This document shows, one piece after another, positions 34,348-43,601 of a DNA stretch of 64,000 bases. Made by a program: the position numbers and the translations under genes. Positions within the stretch are counted from its first letter, which is position 1, and every line of letters begins with the position of its first letter. Source of the DNA: Pseudomonas sp. PDNC002 (GTDB lineage Bacteria > Pseudomonadota > Gammaproteobacteria > Pseudomonadales > Pseudomonadaceae). The notes beneath the pieces are model-generated. The model saw only the letters and a list, made by a program, of their open reading frames with translations, had not been told where the DNA came from and searched no databases. Location of the stretch: the NCBI RefSeq assembly GCF_016919445.1, contig NZ_CP070356.1, positions 5,335,502 to 5,399,501 on the forward strand, in the 5' to 3' direction.

Positions 34348-34761
34348 TCACTCCTCCGCCGCGTCGTCGCGGATGCGCCGCTCTTCCTCATCGAGGCTTT
34401 CCAGCACCTCGTGATGCCGGGTCTGCCACTCCTCCAGGCTGAGGCCAAGCGTGGGGAGCAACTGCGGATTGCTCTTCACCATGTAGACCGCCGCACGTTG
34501 CGCGGAGTCGGCCACCTTCCAGGTCACCTGGACCGAATCGATCGGTCCTTCGTAGGTGATCCAGCGGCTGAAGTCCTCATAGACACTACAAACTTTTTGA
34601 AAGTCCTCGTCGCGCATGCGCTGGTTGCCGTACTCGATGTTCTCCACATCTTTCTCTTTCATTCCCACAGTTTCGGCAAATGCGCGGCGAGACAGGCCTG
34701 TGAGCGCACGAAGCGCCCGTAGTCTTTCTCCCGCAGTGAACAGGAAGTATTTCTTCACCAT
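34348..34761 (-). CDS. XRE-family DNA-binding protein, phage-repressor-like
   Basis: A 137-residue protein. A helix-turn-helix lies at about residues 10–60 (GERLRALRALTGLSRRAFAETVGMKEKDVENIEYGNQRM), followed by a helical, acidic C-terminal part (LSLEEWQTRHHEVLESLDEEE). It is divergent from two small overlapping genes, the first with a phage-excisionase-like fold, and a perfect 15-bp palindrome lies 39 bp upstream of its start. The layout is that of a prophage immunity region, most like those of filamentous Pseudomonas phages. It probably represses the divergent genes and itself. Confidence 0.85.
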   Translation of the reverse strand: MVKKYFLFTAGERLRALRALTGLSRRAFAETVGMKEKDVENIEYGNQRMRDEDFQKVCSVYEDFSRWITYEGPIDSVQVTWKVADSAQRAAVYMVKSNPQLLPTLGLSLEEWQTRHHEVLESLDEEERRIRDDAAEE

Positions 34762-34800
34762 ATGTAGTCAGTTTCCGAGACTTCGAGGTGCTACCATTTT

Positions 34801-34815
34801 TCCTAATAATTAGGA
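34801..34815. promoter_or_regulatory. Perfect 15-bp palindrome, likely repressor operator
   Basis: TCCTAAT-A-ATTAGGA, a perfect inverted repeat in an AT-rich 123-bp divergent region between the XRE gene and the two small genes. AT-rich -10-like sequences overlap it on both strands, as expected for an operator that controls both directions. Confidence 0.7.
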
Positions 34816-34884
34816 TAAATTAGCCACTCAACAGGCGGTCAACACCGCACGTTTCCAGCGATTGCCGATGGTGCAGGATGCCGC

Positions 34885-35094
34885 ATGAATGTGGAAGAAC
34901 CGTTCTCTCCGGATTTAATCCAGGGCAAGTATTACCTGACGCCCGAGCGCTTTGCACAGTTGATCGGCATGACCGATCGGATGGCGGTGGTACGGCGCTG
35001 GATCGACCTCGGCGAGGTACCGTCCCGCTATATCGGCGGCCACCTCATGGTGGATCTTAGCGCCATGCTCAAGCAAACGGACGCCAAACAATGA
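34885..35094 (+). CDS. Small MerR/excisionase-like DNA-binding protein
   Basis: A 69-residue protein with one winged-helix-like motif: YLTPERFAQLIGMTDRMAVV, then RRWIDLGEVPSRYIGGHLMVDL. This resembles small phage excisionase/Cro-type regulators such as XisF of filamentous Pseudomonas phages. AGGA lies 9 nt before the ATG. Its stop overlaps the next start (ATGA), so the pair is co-translated. It faces an XRE repressor gene across an operator-like palindrome. Excisionase function is inferred; no integrase gene is nearby. Confidence 0.8.
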   Translation: MNVEEPFSPDLIQGKYYLTPERFAQLIGMTDRMAVVRRWIDLGEVPSRYIGGHLMVDLSAMLKQTDAKQ

Positions 35095-35360
35095 GCACCT
35101 CGCTGCTGCCACGCATCTGCCTCGGCGCCGCCGACCTGGCGCGCGGCCGGCAGGTCCTCCTCGATCACGACGAATGCGAGGCCTTGCGGGACTTCCAGCG
35201 CATCGGTCTGCTGCACATGCAGGAGCCCGAGCTCGACCGCCAACCCGTGCTATGCACGTGCCGCCATCCCAGGCTGTTCGCCTTCCACTTCTACTATCGC
35301 TGGCTGCCGACGAACATCGGCAACTTTCGTCCGTCGCGCCGGGACCCAGCTCAGTCCTGA
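35091..35360 (+). CDS. Small protein of unknown function, coupled to the excisionase-like gene
   Basis: An 89-residue protein starting in the ATGA overlap with the preceding gene. Third codon positions are strongly G/C, which supports real coding. It has a cysteine/histidine cluster (CTCRHPRLFAFHFYYRW) that might bind metal. In filamentous Pseudomonas phages small genes of unknown function follow the regulator in the same place; I could not assign it to a named family. Its last 10 bp overlap the end of the convergent gene at 35351. Confidence 0.65.
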   Translation: MSTSLLPRICLGAADLARGRQVLLDHDECEALRDFQRIGLLHMQEPELDRQPVLCTCRHPRLFAFHFYYRWLPTNIGNFRPSRRDPAQS

Positions 35361-35881
35361 TCGGCGCGCTGCGCGGCCTCAAGAGCGGGGGCGGCGGGAA
35401 TGCCGATCTCCACGCACAGCGCCATCATGCGCTGCAGATCCTGGCGATAGACCAGCACTGTCTGCAACTCGGTGTCCAGCGACTCGCTGAAGTCCACCAG
35501 CACATAGCCGCCCTTCTCCGGATAGAGCGCGCCGAGCTGCGTCTGGATACGGTTCAGCGCGGCCAGCGGCTCGGTCTTGCGCAGTTGCTTCGCCTGCAGG
35601 ACGAAGTTGACGCTGGGATCGAACGACGCGCGAATCTCGCCGAACAGTTCCTCGAAGCTGTCGCCCTGGAACAGCACGATCTCCGGCAGGCTGCCCGTCA
35701 CCACCCACTCGCCCAACGGGATCGGGAAGCTGTCGTCGTAATTGATGTCCGGATTGGCAGCGAGGAACGCTTGCGGATCGGCGTAGGCCTGGGCGGCCTC
35801 GCCAGCTATCTGCTCGATCTCGGCTTCACCCAGGCAGCCGGAGCTGATCAGCGTGAGGAGTTCGACGAGTTGCGCTTTCAT
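35351..35881 (-). CDS. Conserved-looking hypothetical protein, acidic
   Basis: A 176-residue soluble, acidic protein. A helical N-terminal part (IEQIAGEAAQAYADPQAFL) is followed by an alpha/beta part (EIVLFQGDSFEELFGEIRASF, GYVLVDFSESLDTELQTVLVYRQDLQRMM). No catalytic motif or signal peptide is recognised. A TetR-type operator palindrome lies 80 bp upstream of its start at 35961–35976, identical in core to the site in the GST promoter, so it could be under the same repressor. Confidence 0.75.
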   Translation of the reverse strand: MKAQLVELLTLISSGCLGEAEIEQIAGEAAQAYADPQAFLAANPDINYDDSFPIPLGEWVVTGSLPEIVLFQGDSFEELFGEIRASFDPSVNFVLQAKQLRKTEPLAALNRIQTQLGALYPEKGGYVLVDFSESLDTELQTVLVYRQDLQRMMALCVEIGIPAAPALEAAQRADQD

Positions 35882-35960
35882 GGGGAAATCCTGGCGAGAG
35901 ATGAACAGCCGCGAAGAATATCCGTATTTGTGGAAAAACGCCGTAGCCGGGGAACCTTCT

Positions 35961-35976
35961 GACAGACAGGTCTGTC
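35961..35976. promoter_or_regulatory. Second TetR-type operator palindrome
   Basis: GACAGAC-AG-GTCTGTC, an 8+8 inverted repeat. Its 14-bp core is the reverse complement of the site at 10362–10375. It lies between the divergent starts at 35881 and 36081. I see no clear -35/-10 pair around it. Confidence 0.5.
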
Positions 35977-36080
35977 GGAAGTCGCCAGAGCAATACCCAC
36001 TATTGAACGGGATGATTTCTGCTCACAAAGAGCGGTTGATAGCCTGACACCCGTCCCGAACCAGCCTGCGTGTGAAAACC

Positions 36081-36296
36081 ATGACCCGTGCCCTCGCCCT
36101 TCTCTCCCTGATCACGCCCTTGTGGCTGGTGGGCTGCAGCAGCCAACCGGCGCCGCAGCAACAGCCCTACAGCGACGAGCAGGTGAAGTCCTTCGCGCTG
36201 AAAATGCTGGGGGCCAGCAACATGTCCGACGACCTGTATGCCAAGTACCGCCGCGCCCTGACCGAGCCGCGCGAGGATGGTCGTAGCGGGAGCTGA
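36081..36296 (+). CDS. Small lipoprotein of unknown function
   Basis: A 71-residue protein from the ATG at 36081 (a GTG at 36072 adds three residues). Lipoprotein signal peptide with lipobox LVGC (about residues 16–19), a Pro/Gln-rich linker (SSQPAPQQQP) and a short helical domain (YSDEQVKSFALKMLGAS). The last residues (EDGRSGS) are coded by sequence that looks like the start of a REP-type repeat, so the original C-terminus may have been altered. Role unknown. Confidence 0.7.
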   Translation: MTRALALLSLITPLWLVGCSSQPAPQQQPYSDEQVKSFALKMLGASNMSDDLYAKYRRALTEPREDGRSGS

Positions 36297-36332
36297 GGCG
36301 CCGAAGCCGCTCACCTTCGCGCATCTGTATGA

Positions 36333-36347
36333 GCGGACCTTGTCCGC
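36333..36347. repeat. REP-like palindrome (divergent copy)
   Basis: GCGGAC-CTT-GTCCGC hairpin in the flanking context GTATGA...GAAAT, a variant of the GCGGAC REP type. It lies in the 240-bp gap before the gdhB terminator, which otherwise holds no gene. Confidence 0.6.
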
Positions 36348-36479
36348 GAAATCCCTGACAGCGGAATCCGTGCCCATCGGGGAAACACCTCTTCGTGCTG
36401 CGTATGTCGTCGACCCTGCGGCGGGATCGCGGAACAGGTCCACCTCTACGAAAGCCCTTCGGATTCCAGGCCACAGTCG

Positions 36480-36506
36480 AAAAAAAGCCCCGCACTAGGC
36501 GGGGCT
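36480..36506 (-). terminator. Rho-independent terminator of gdhB
   Basis: Minus-strand stem AGCCCCGC/GCGGGGCT with a 5-nt loop and a run of seven T, 32 bp after the gdhB stop. Confidence 0.88.
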
Positions 36507-36537
36507 GGAGCATCAAAAGGTTAACGAGCGGCGCGCA

Positions 36538-39500
36538 TCAGGACGTCGGCGCACCCTGCTGGTTGCTCTGGGCCAGGTCGAGCAGCTCGCGGTTGGCCAC
36601 AGCGTACATGGCGTAGTCGGTGCTGGTGGAAGCCCGTAGCTCGGTGAGCATGGCGCGCCAGCGCGCGACCAGCGGAGCATGCTGTTCCAACCACAACGCC
36701 ACCCGCGCATCGATCTCCGCCGGACCGTCCTGCATCTGCAGCACCGAAACAGTGATCGCCCGCTGCTGCCAGTCCAGGTCATCGCGGAACGCCTCGCGGG
36801 CCAGCGCCTGCCAGTTATTCTCCACCGGCAGAGAGCTGATCTGCTGCAGGTACCAGGTCAACTCAAGCTCGCTGCCCAGGGCGAAGTAGGCGCGCGCCAC
36901 GTCGGCCGGGTCGCGGCCGGTGACGTCCGCCGCTTCGACGATCGGCAGCAGGGTATAAAGGTGACTGGTGCCAGCGACCATCCGCGCCAGCAGCTCCGGC
37001 ACGCCGGCATCGACGTAGGCCTGGTAGCGCGCTTGCCACAGCTCGCGGGTCGGGCCTTCCAGCAGTTCGTTGAGCTTCAGGCCGAGGGCGGCGATACGCG
37101 GACCGAAGTGCGCCACGTCGCGGGCGGCGTCCTGCTCGTTGCGGCGGCTGCGCAGGAACCAGCGGGTCGCGCGGCGGCCCAGGCGCATCAGCTCGTCCAT
37201 CAGGGTCAGCTGGACTTCCGCCGGCACCTGGTAGTCCAGTTGCTCGATCTGACGGAACCAGTGCGGCAGGTGGAAGATATCGCGCACGATCACGTAGGCG
37301 CCCGCCACATTCGCCGGCGTCATGCCGGTGGATTCTTTCAGGCGCTGCACGAAGGTGATGCCCATGTGGTTGATCAGGTCGTTGGCGATCTGCGTGCTGA
37401 CGATCTCGCGCTTCAGGCGGTGCCTGCGCATGGCCGGGCCGAAGGTATCGACCAGGGTCTGCGGGAAGGCCGTCTCCATGTCGCGGGTCAAGTAGTCATC
37501 ATCCGGTACCAGCGAGCCCAGCAGTTGCTCCTTCAGATCGATCTTGCTGTAGGAGATCAGCACGGACAGCTCCGCACGCGTCAGCCCCTGTCCGGCGGCG
37601 ATGCGCTCTGCCAGTGCATCGTCGGTCGGCAGGAACTCCAGCGCGCGGTCCAGCTTGCCACGGCCTTCGAGGTCGCTCATCAGCCGCTTGTACTCGGCGA
37701 TGCGCTCGCGGGCGCGACGTTCGGCCAGGGACAGCGCCTGGGTCTGCTTGTAGTTGTTGCCCAGCACCAGCTCGGACACCTGGTCGGTCATTTCCGCCAG
37801 CAGCTTGTTGCGCTGCTTGCTGGTCATGTCGCCGGCGGTCACCACCTCGTTGAGCAGGATCTTGATGTTCACCTCGTGGTCGGAGCAGTCCACACCACCG
37901 GCGTTATCGATGAAGTCGGTATTGCATGCGCCGCCGTTGAGGCCGTACTCGACCCGCGCCAGTTGCGTCATGCCGAGGTTGCCGCCCTCGCCCACCACCT
38001 TCACCCGCAGATCGCGGCCGTCCACGCGCAGGCCGTCGTTGGCCTTGTCGCCGACGTCGGCATGGGTCTCATCGCTGGACTTCACGTAGGTGCCGATGCC
38101 GCCGTTCCACAGCAGGTCCACCGGCGCCTTGAGTAGCGCATGGATCAGCTCGGTGGGCGTCAGGCGCTCGGCATCGATGTCGAAGCGCGCGCGCACTTCC
38201 GGCGTCAGGGTGATGCTCTTGGCGCTGCGCAGGAAGATGCCGCCGCCGGCGGAAATCAGCGAGGCGTCGTAGTCGGCCCAGCTGGAGCGCGGCAGGTTGA
38301 ACAGGCGCTGGCGCTCGGCGAAGCTCGCCGCCGGGTCCGGATTCGGGTCGAGGAAGATGTGCAGATGGTTGAAGGCCGCGACCATCTGCAGTTTGTCGGA
38401 CATCAGCAGGCCGTTGCCGAACACGTCGCCGGCCATGTCGCCGATGCCGATGACGGTGACGCTGTCCTTTTGCACATCGATGCCGCGTTCGCGGAAGTGA
38501 CGCTGCACCGAGACCCAGCCGCCACGGGCGGTGATGCCCATGCCTTTGTGGTCGTAGCCTGCGGAGCCGCCGGAAGCGAAGGCGTCGCCGAGCCAGAAGT
38601 TGTAGTCGGCGGAGAGGCCGTTGGCGATGTCGGAGAAGGTCGCGGTGCCCTTGTCCGCCGCCACCACCAGGTAGGGATCGTCGGCATCGTGGCGCACCAC
38701 GTTGGCCGGCGGCACGACCTGGCCTTCCTTGAGGTTGTCGGTAATGTCCAGCAGGCCGGAGATGAAGATGCGGTAGCAGGCGATGGCCTCGGCCTGGATC
38801 TCATCGCGGTTGCCGCCGACCGGCAGGCGACGCGGGATGAAGCCGCCCTTGGCGCCAGTGGGCACGATCACCGCGTTCTTCACCTGCTGCGCCTTCACCA
38901 GGCCCAGCACTTCGGTGCGGTAGTCTTCCTCGCGATCGGACCAGCGCAGGCCGCCACGGGCCACGTCGCCGAAGCGCAGGTGCACGCCTTCCACGCGCGG
39001 GCAGTAGACGAAGATTTCGAACTTCGGCGTCGGCCGCGGGATTTCCGGAATGGCCTTGGGGTTGAACTTGAAGCTGAAGTAGCTCTTGTTCTGTCCGGCG
39101 GCATCCGGCTGGTAGAAGTTGGTGCGCAGGGTCGCCTTGATCAGGTCGAGGTAGCGCCGCAGGATGCGGTCCTCGTTGAGCACCTGGACATTGTCCAGGG
39201 CCGCGAGGATCGCCTGTTCCAGCTTCTGCTGCTTGTCTTCCAGGTCTTCGGCGGTGAGTTTGCGCGCCAGGTAGAAACGGGTCTTGAACAGGCGCACCAG
39301 TTCGCGGGCGATGTCCACATGGGCATTCAGCGCGCTGGCGATGTAGCCCAGGTCGAAGCCCAGGCGGATCTGCTTGAGGTAGCGGGCGTAGGCGCGCAGC
39401 AGCGCCACGTCGCGCCAGGGCAGGCCGGCGGTCAGCACCAGGCGGTTGAAGGCGTCGTTCTCGGCATCGCCGTTGACGATGTGGACGAAGGCGTCCTGCA

Positions 39501-41400
39501 GGGTTTCGTTGAGTTCCTGGATGTTGACGTCCAGGCCTTCGGCGTAGGTGAAGGCGAAGTCGTGGATCCAGTATTCGCGGCCGTTGGTGTGGCGCAGGCG
39601 GTAGGGGAACTCGCCGAGCACGCGCAGGCCGAGGTTCTCCAGGATCGGCAGGACGTCCGACAGCGCCAGCGGCGTATCGGCGTGGTAGAGCTTGCAGTGC
39701 AACTGCTGCTCACCCTGGGCCAGCGGCTGGTAGAAGCTCATCACCAGCGGGCGGCTGTCGCCCAGGCTGGACAGGTGCTGCAGGTCGACCACCGCGAAAT
39801 GCGGGGCGAAGCGCTCGCGGTAGCCGGCCGGGAAGCCCTTGGGGAAGTCTTCCAGCAGGTTGTTGCCTTGGCCTTCGCCGAAGTTCTCCAGCACCAGCGC
39901 GGCGTAGTCGTCCTGCCAGGAGCGGCAGGCCTGGATGGCTTCCTGCTCCAGCTGGGCGGCGTCGACGTCGATGCGATTCTTCGGATCGACGCGCAGGATG
40001 AATTGCACACGGGCCAGGGTGGATTCGGAGAAGAAGGTCCAGAACTCGCAGTCGCTGGCCTTCAGGCGCTCCATCAGCACCTGCTGGATCTTCATCCGTG
40101 TTTCGGTGGAATAGATGTCGCGCGGCACGTAGGCCAGGCAGTAGGCGAAGCGGCCGTACGGGTCCTTGCGCAGGAACAGGCGGATCTTGTTGCGTTCCTG
40201 GATCTGCACGATGGACATGGCGGTGCTGTGCAGCTCGTCCACCGGCGTCTGGAACAGGTCGTCGCGCGGCAGCACCTCGAGAATCTGCGCCAGCTCCTTG
40301 CCCAGGTGCGCCTTGCTGTCCAGGCCGGAGTCTTTCAGGACGGCAGCGACCTTGCCGCGAATGAACGGGATGTCGAACACGCTCTCGGCGTAGACCGCGG
40401 AGGTGTACAGGCCGAGGAAGCGGAACTCGCGGACGACCTTGCCCTTGGCATCGATCTCGCGGATCGACACGTAGTCCGGGTAGGCCGGGCGGTGCACGCG
40501 GCTGGGCTGCGAGGCCTTGGCGAAGGACAGCAGCACCGGCTCGCGCAGGTAGGCCACCGCGTAGTCCTCGATGTGCAGGTCGTCCTTGTTCAGGCCGGCG
40601 CGCAGCAACTTGGTCAGGCCGAGGAAGGCCTTGTCGTCGTACACCAGGTGGCCACCGTCGGCCTCCTCCTGCACGGTGAATTCTTCATAGCCGAGGAAGG
40701 TGAAGTGGTCGTCCAGCAGCCATTCGAGGAAGGCGCGCACTTCGGCGGTCTCTTCCGCGCGGGCCTTGGACTTGGACTTGCCCAGCCAGGCCAGCAGCTC
40801 TTCGGCCTTGCTGCGCATGGCCGGGAAGTCGGCGACCGCCAGGCGGACTTCGCCGAGCACTTCCAGCAGGGCCTTTTCCAGGGTGCGCAGCTCGCCGGTC
40901 TGGGAGACGCGGTCGATCTCCAGGTACATCAGCGATTCCTGGCGCACGTCCTTGCCGGTGCTGTTCTTGGGCAGGATTTCCAGCAGTTCGCCCTTGGCAT
41001 TGCGACGCACGCTGAGCACGTTGGTTTGCAAGGTGTGGATGCTGTAGCCGCGACGGTTCAGTTCCATGCGCACCGAGTCGACCAGGAACGGCTGGTCCGG
41101 GTGCAGCACCTGCACAGCGGTGTGGGTGGACTGCCAGCCATGCTTCTCGTAGTCGGGGTTGTACACCGTCACTTCGGGCTGGGCGGGGTCGAAGCGTTCC
41201 AACAGGCGCCAGGAAGACAACGTGCAGCCGACCAGGTCGGACAGCCTGCGCTGGGTCAATTCGTCGAGGGAGATGAAGCCGAAGAACTGCTCGGCGAACA
41301 GGGCCACTTGTGGCAGACCCTTGTCGTCGACGTGCTGCGCCAGGGCCGCTTTCAGTTGTTGCTGGAAGTCGGCTTTGCTGGCTGCGGTGAAGAACGCCAT
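36538..41400 (-). CDS. gdhB: NAD-dependent glutamate dehydrogenase, large (180-kDa) class
   Basis: A 1620-residue protein from the ATG at 41400 (MAFFTAASKADFQQQLKAAL), the length of the GDH-180 class known from P. aeruginosa. A long N-terminal ACT-like regulatory region (about 1–700) is followed by the catalytic core, visible as ARGGLRWSDREEDYRTEVLG and NAVIVPTGAKGGFIPRR around residues 820–865, with the NAD-binding fold after it and a helical C-terminal domain. It deaminates glutamate to 2-oxoglutarate for use of arginine, histidine and glutamate as carbon sources. It is monocistronic with its own terminator. The 23 residues upstream of 41400 in frame are not supported. Confidence 0.97.
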   Translation of the reverse strand: MAFFTAASKADFQQQLKAALAQHVDDKGLPQVALFAEQFFGFISLDELTQRRLSDLVGCTLSSWRLLERFDPAQPEVTVYNPDYEKHGWQSTHTAVQVLHPDQPFLVDSVRMELNRRGYSIHTLQTNVLSVRRNAKGELLEILPKNSTGKDVRQESLMYLEIDRVSQTGELRTLEKALLEVLGEVRLAVADFPAMRSKAEELLAWLGKSKSKARAEETAEVRAFLEWLLDDHFTFLGYEEFTVQEEADGGHLVYDDKAFLGLTKLLRAGLNKDDLHIEDYAVAYLREPVLLSFAKASQPSRVHRPAYPDYVSIREIDAKGKVVREFRFLGLYTSAVYAESVFDIPFIRGKVAAVLKDSGLDSKAHLGKELAQILEVLPRDDLFQTPVDELHSTAMSIVQIQERNKIRLFLRKDPYGRFAYCLAYVPRDIYSTETRMKIQQVLMERLKASDCEFWTFFSESTLARVQFILRVDPKNRIDVDAAQLEQEAIQACRSWQDDYAALVLENFGEGQGNNLLEDFPKGFPAGYRERFAPHFAVVDLQHLSSLGDSRPLVMSFYQPLAQGEQQLHCKLYHADTPLALSDVLPILENLGLRVLGEFPYRLRHTNGREYWIHDFAFTYAEGLDVNIQELNETLQDAFVHIVNGDAENDAFNRLVLTAGLPWRDVALLRAYARYLKQIRLGFDLGYIASALNAHVDIARELVRLFKTRFYLARKLTAEDLEDKQQKLEQAILAALDNVQVLNEDRILRRYLDLIKATLRTNFYQPDAAGQNKSYFSFKFNPKAIPEIPRPTPKFEIFVYCPRVEGVHLRFGDVARGGLRWSDREEDYRTEVLGLVKAQQVKNAVIVPTGAKGGFIPRRLPVGGNRDEIQAEAIACYRIFISGLLDITDNLKEGQVVPPANVVRHDADDPYLVVAADKGTATFSDIANGLSADYNFWLGDAFASGGSAGYDHKGMGITARGGWVSVQRHFRERGIDVQKDSVTVIGIGDMAGDVFGNGLLMSDKLQMVAAFNHLHIFLDPNPDPAASFAERQRLFNLPRSSWADYDASLISAGGGIFLRSAKSITLTPEVRARFDIDAERLTPTELIHALLKAPVDLLWNGGIGTYVKSSDETHADVGDKANDGLRVDGRDLRVKVVGEGGNLGMTQLARVEYGLNGGACNTDFIDNAGGVDCSDHEVNIKILLNEVVTAGDMTSKQRNKLLAEMTDQVSELVLGNNYKQTQALSLAERRARERIAEYKRLMSDLEGRGKLDRALEFLPTDDALAERIAAGQGLTRAELSVLISYSKIDLKEQLLGSLVPDDDYLTRDMETAFPQTLVDTFGPAMRRHRLKREIVSTQIANDLINHMGITFVQRLKESTGMTPANVAGAYVIVRDIFHLPHWFRQIEQLDYQVPAEVQLTLMDELMRLGRRATRWFLRSRRNEQDAARDVAHFGPRIAALGLKLNELLEGPTRELWQARYQAYVDAGVPELLARMVAGTSHLYTLLPIVEAADVTGRDPADVARAYFALGSELELTWYLQQISSLPVENNWQALAREAFRDDLDWQQRAITVSVLQMQDGPAEIDARVALWLEQHAPLVARWRAMLTELRASTSTDYAMYAVANRELLDLAQSNQQGAPTS

Positions 41401-41706
41401 GTTGTTACTCCGCTGGGCTCGTTTTATTTGGATTGAGCGTAGAACGCATATCGTCTCGTGTCGGGCCACAGGTATAGCCGGGCAGTGTGACCCTCGATTG
41501 ACAGCCCCGACCGGGCGGTCACCGATCCCACCGAGCTTATCGGGAGTCGGCCGGCACTGGCTTACGGGGCTGCGACATATTCGTTCAACGGCATGCAGGC
41601 ACTACATTCCCAGGGAAGCGACAAATTTCACGGCACGATCGTTCCGCAAGTGCCGTAGGAAATATCAAAGCGCTATCATGGAGTCCCCTCGCCTGGAACG
41701 GACGCC
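41401..41706. other. gdhB–DUF1353 divergent intergenic region
   Basis: 306 bp with no credible gene. It must contain the gdhB promoter and that of the rightward gene. I see no strong consensus promoter, repeat or RNA. Confidence 0.5.
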
Positions 41707-42579
41707 ATGCAACGCCACCCACCCCTGCACCGCCCGCTGCTGCGTCACCTGGACAACCTGCTGGTCACCCTGCTGGGCGTGGCACTGGTGGTGTTGGCCT
41801 GGTTGTTTCTCGACGAAGCCGTCCGCCCGCTGCTGCTGGGCGCCATTCCCGTCTACCTCGGGGTGTTCCTGCCGCGCTGGGTAGGCCGCCGCGAACGCCT
41901 GCGCCGGGTCGAGGCGGCACGGGAATGCTCGGTGCGCGCCTGGGGCTTCTGCAGTCGCGACCGCAATGGTCCCTGGATCAACTACATCGACTTCCCGCTG
42001 GTGCGCGAGGACGACCTCTTCAAGGGCCGCTTCTTCTATAGCGAATGGCTGGTGGTGCACGACGGGCGCATCATCATCAATCCCGGTCCCGCCAGCGTGG
42101 ATCTCAGCGCCGGCACCGTCACCTACGACTTCGGCTGCACGCGCACCTACGCCTGGGACGGCTGCTCGCCGAAGGTGCCGTTCTTCTGGATTGCGACTCT
42201 TGGCACGCCGGACTGGTGGGAACACCTGGAAAGCGTGCAGTGCCTGCGCCACGGCAAGCAGAAGGAGCGCGTGATGTTCTGGCCGGTGGCGCACCATGCC
42301 AGCCTGGTCCACGACGCGCTGTACCAGTTCCTCAACGTCGCCCCGGTGACCAAGGCCGAGGCGGACGAGCTGTTCCACCGCATGCTGCTGGAGGCCGGAA
42401 TGCCGCGCCTGGTGGCCTGGGTCTACCGCTTTGCGGTGGTCCATGGCGGCGCCCGCGACATGCGCCATCAGCGCAACGCCAACAGCGCGCTGCGCTGCCT
42501 GACGCCCCTGCCCGGCGTCGCGATGCCACAGGAACCGGTAGCGCCGCACAGGGCTCGCAGCACAGCGCTGCAAGAGTGA
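41707..42579 (+). CDS. Membrane-anchored DUF1353 protein
   Basis: A 290-residue protein. Two closely spaced hydrophobic helices (about 16–55: LLVTLLGVALVVLAWLFL and LLLGAIPVYLGVFL) are followed by a soluble domain with TYDFGCTRTYAWDGCSPK and HHASLVHDALYQFL, the core of DUF1353, whose His-Asp-Tyr pattern suggests a metal or catalytic site. Family function is unknown; members are frequent in phages, but this one carries an N-terminal membrane anchor. It lies 61 bp upstream of the MoxR gene on the same strand and may be transcribed into that operon. Confidence 0.85.
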   Translation: MQRHPPLHRPLLRHLDNLLVTLLGVALVVLAWLFLDEAVRPLLLGAIPVYLGVFLPRWVGRRERLRRVEAARECSVRAWGFCSRDRNGPWINYIDFPLVREDDLFKGRFFYSEWLVVHDGRIIINPGPASVDLSAGTVTYDFGCTRTYAWDGCSPKVPFFWIATLGTPDWWEHLESVQCLRHGKQKERVMFWPVAHHASLVHDALYQFLNVAPVTKAEADELFHRMLLEAGMPRLVAWVYRFAVVHGGARDMRHQRNANSALRCLTPLPGVAMPQEPVAPHRARSTALQE

Positions 42580-42640
42580 GGGCCGATGCAGTAAAGTAGG
42601 CGGTCCTACAGCCCCACCCCTCGTCCAGGAAATCCACGCG

Positions 42641-43600
<960 letters not shown>

Positions 43601-43601
43601 C

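Noticed and set aside
38140-41436. Very long plus-strand frame (1098 codons) opposite gdhB
   Set aside because: Typical antisense open frame of a high-GC gene; the gdhB strand has all conserved motifs.
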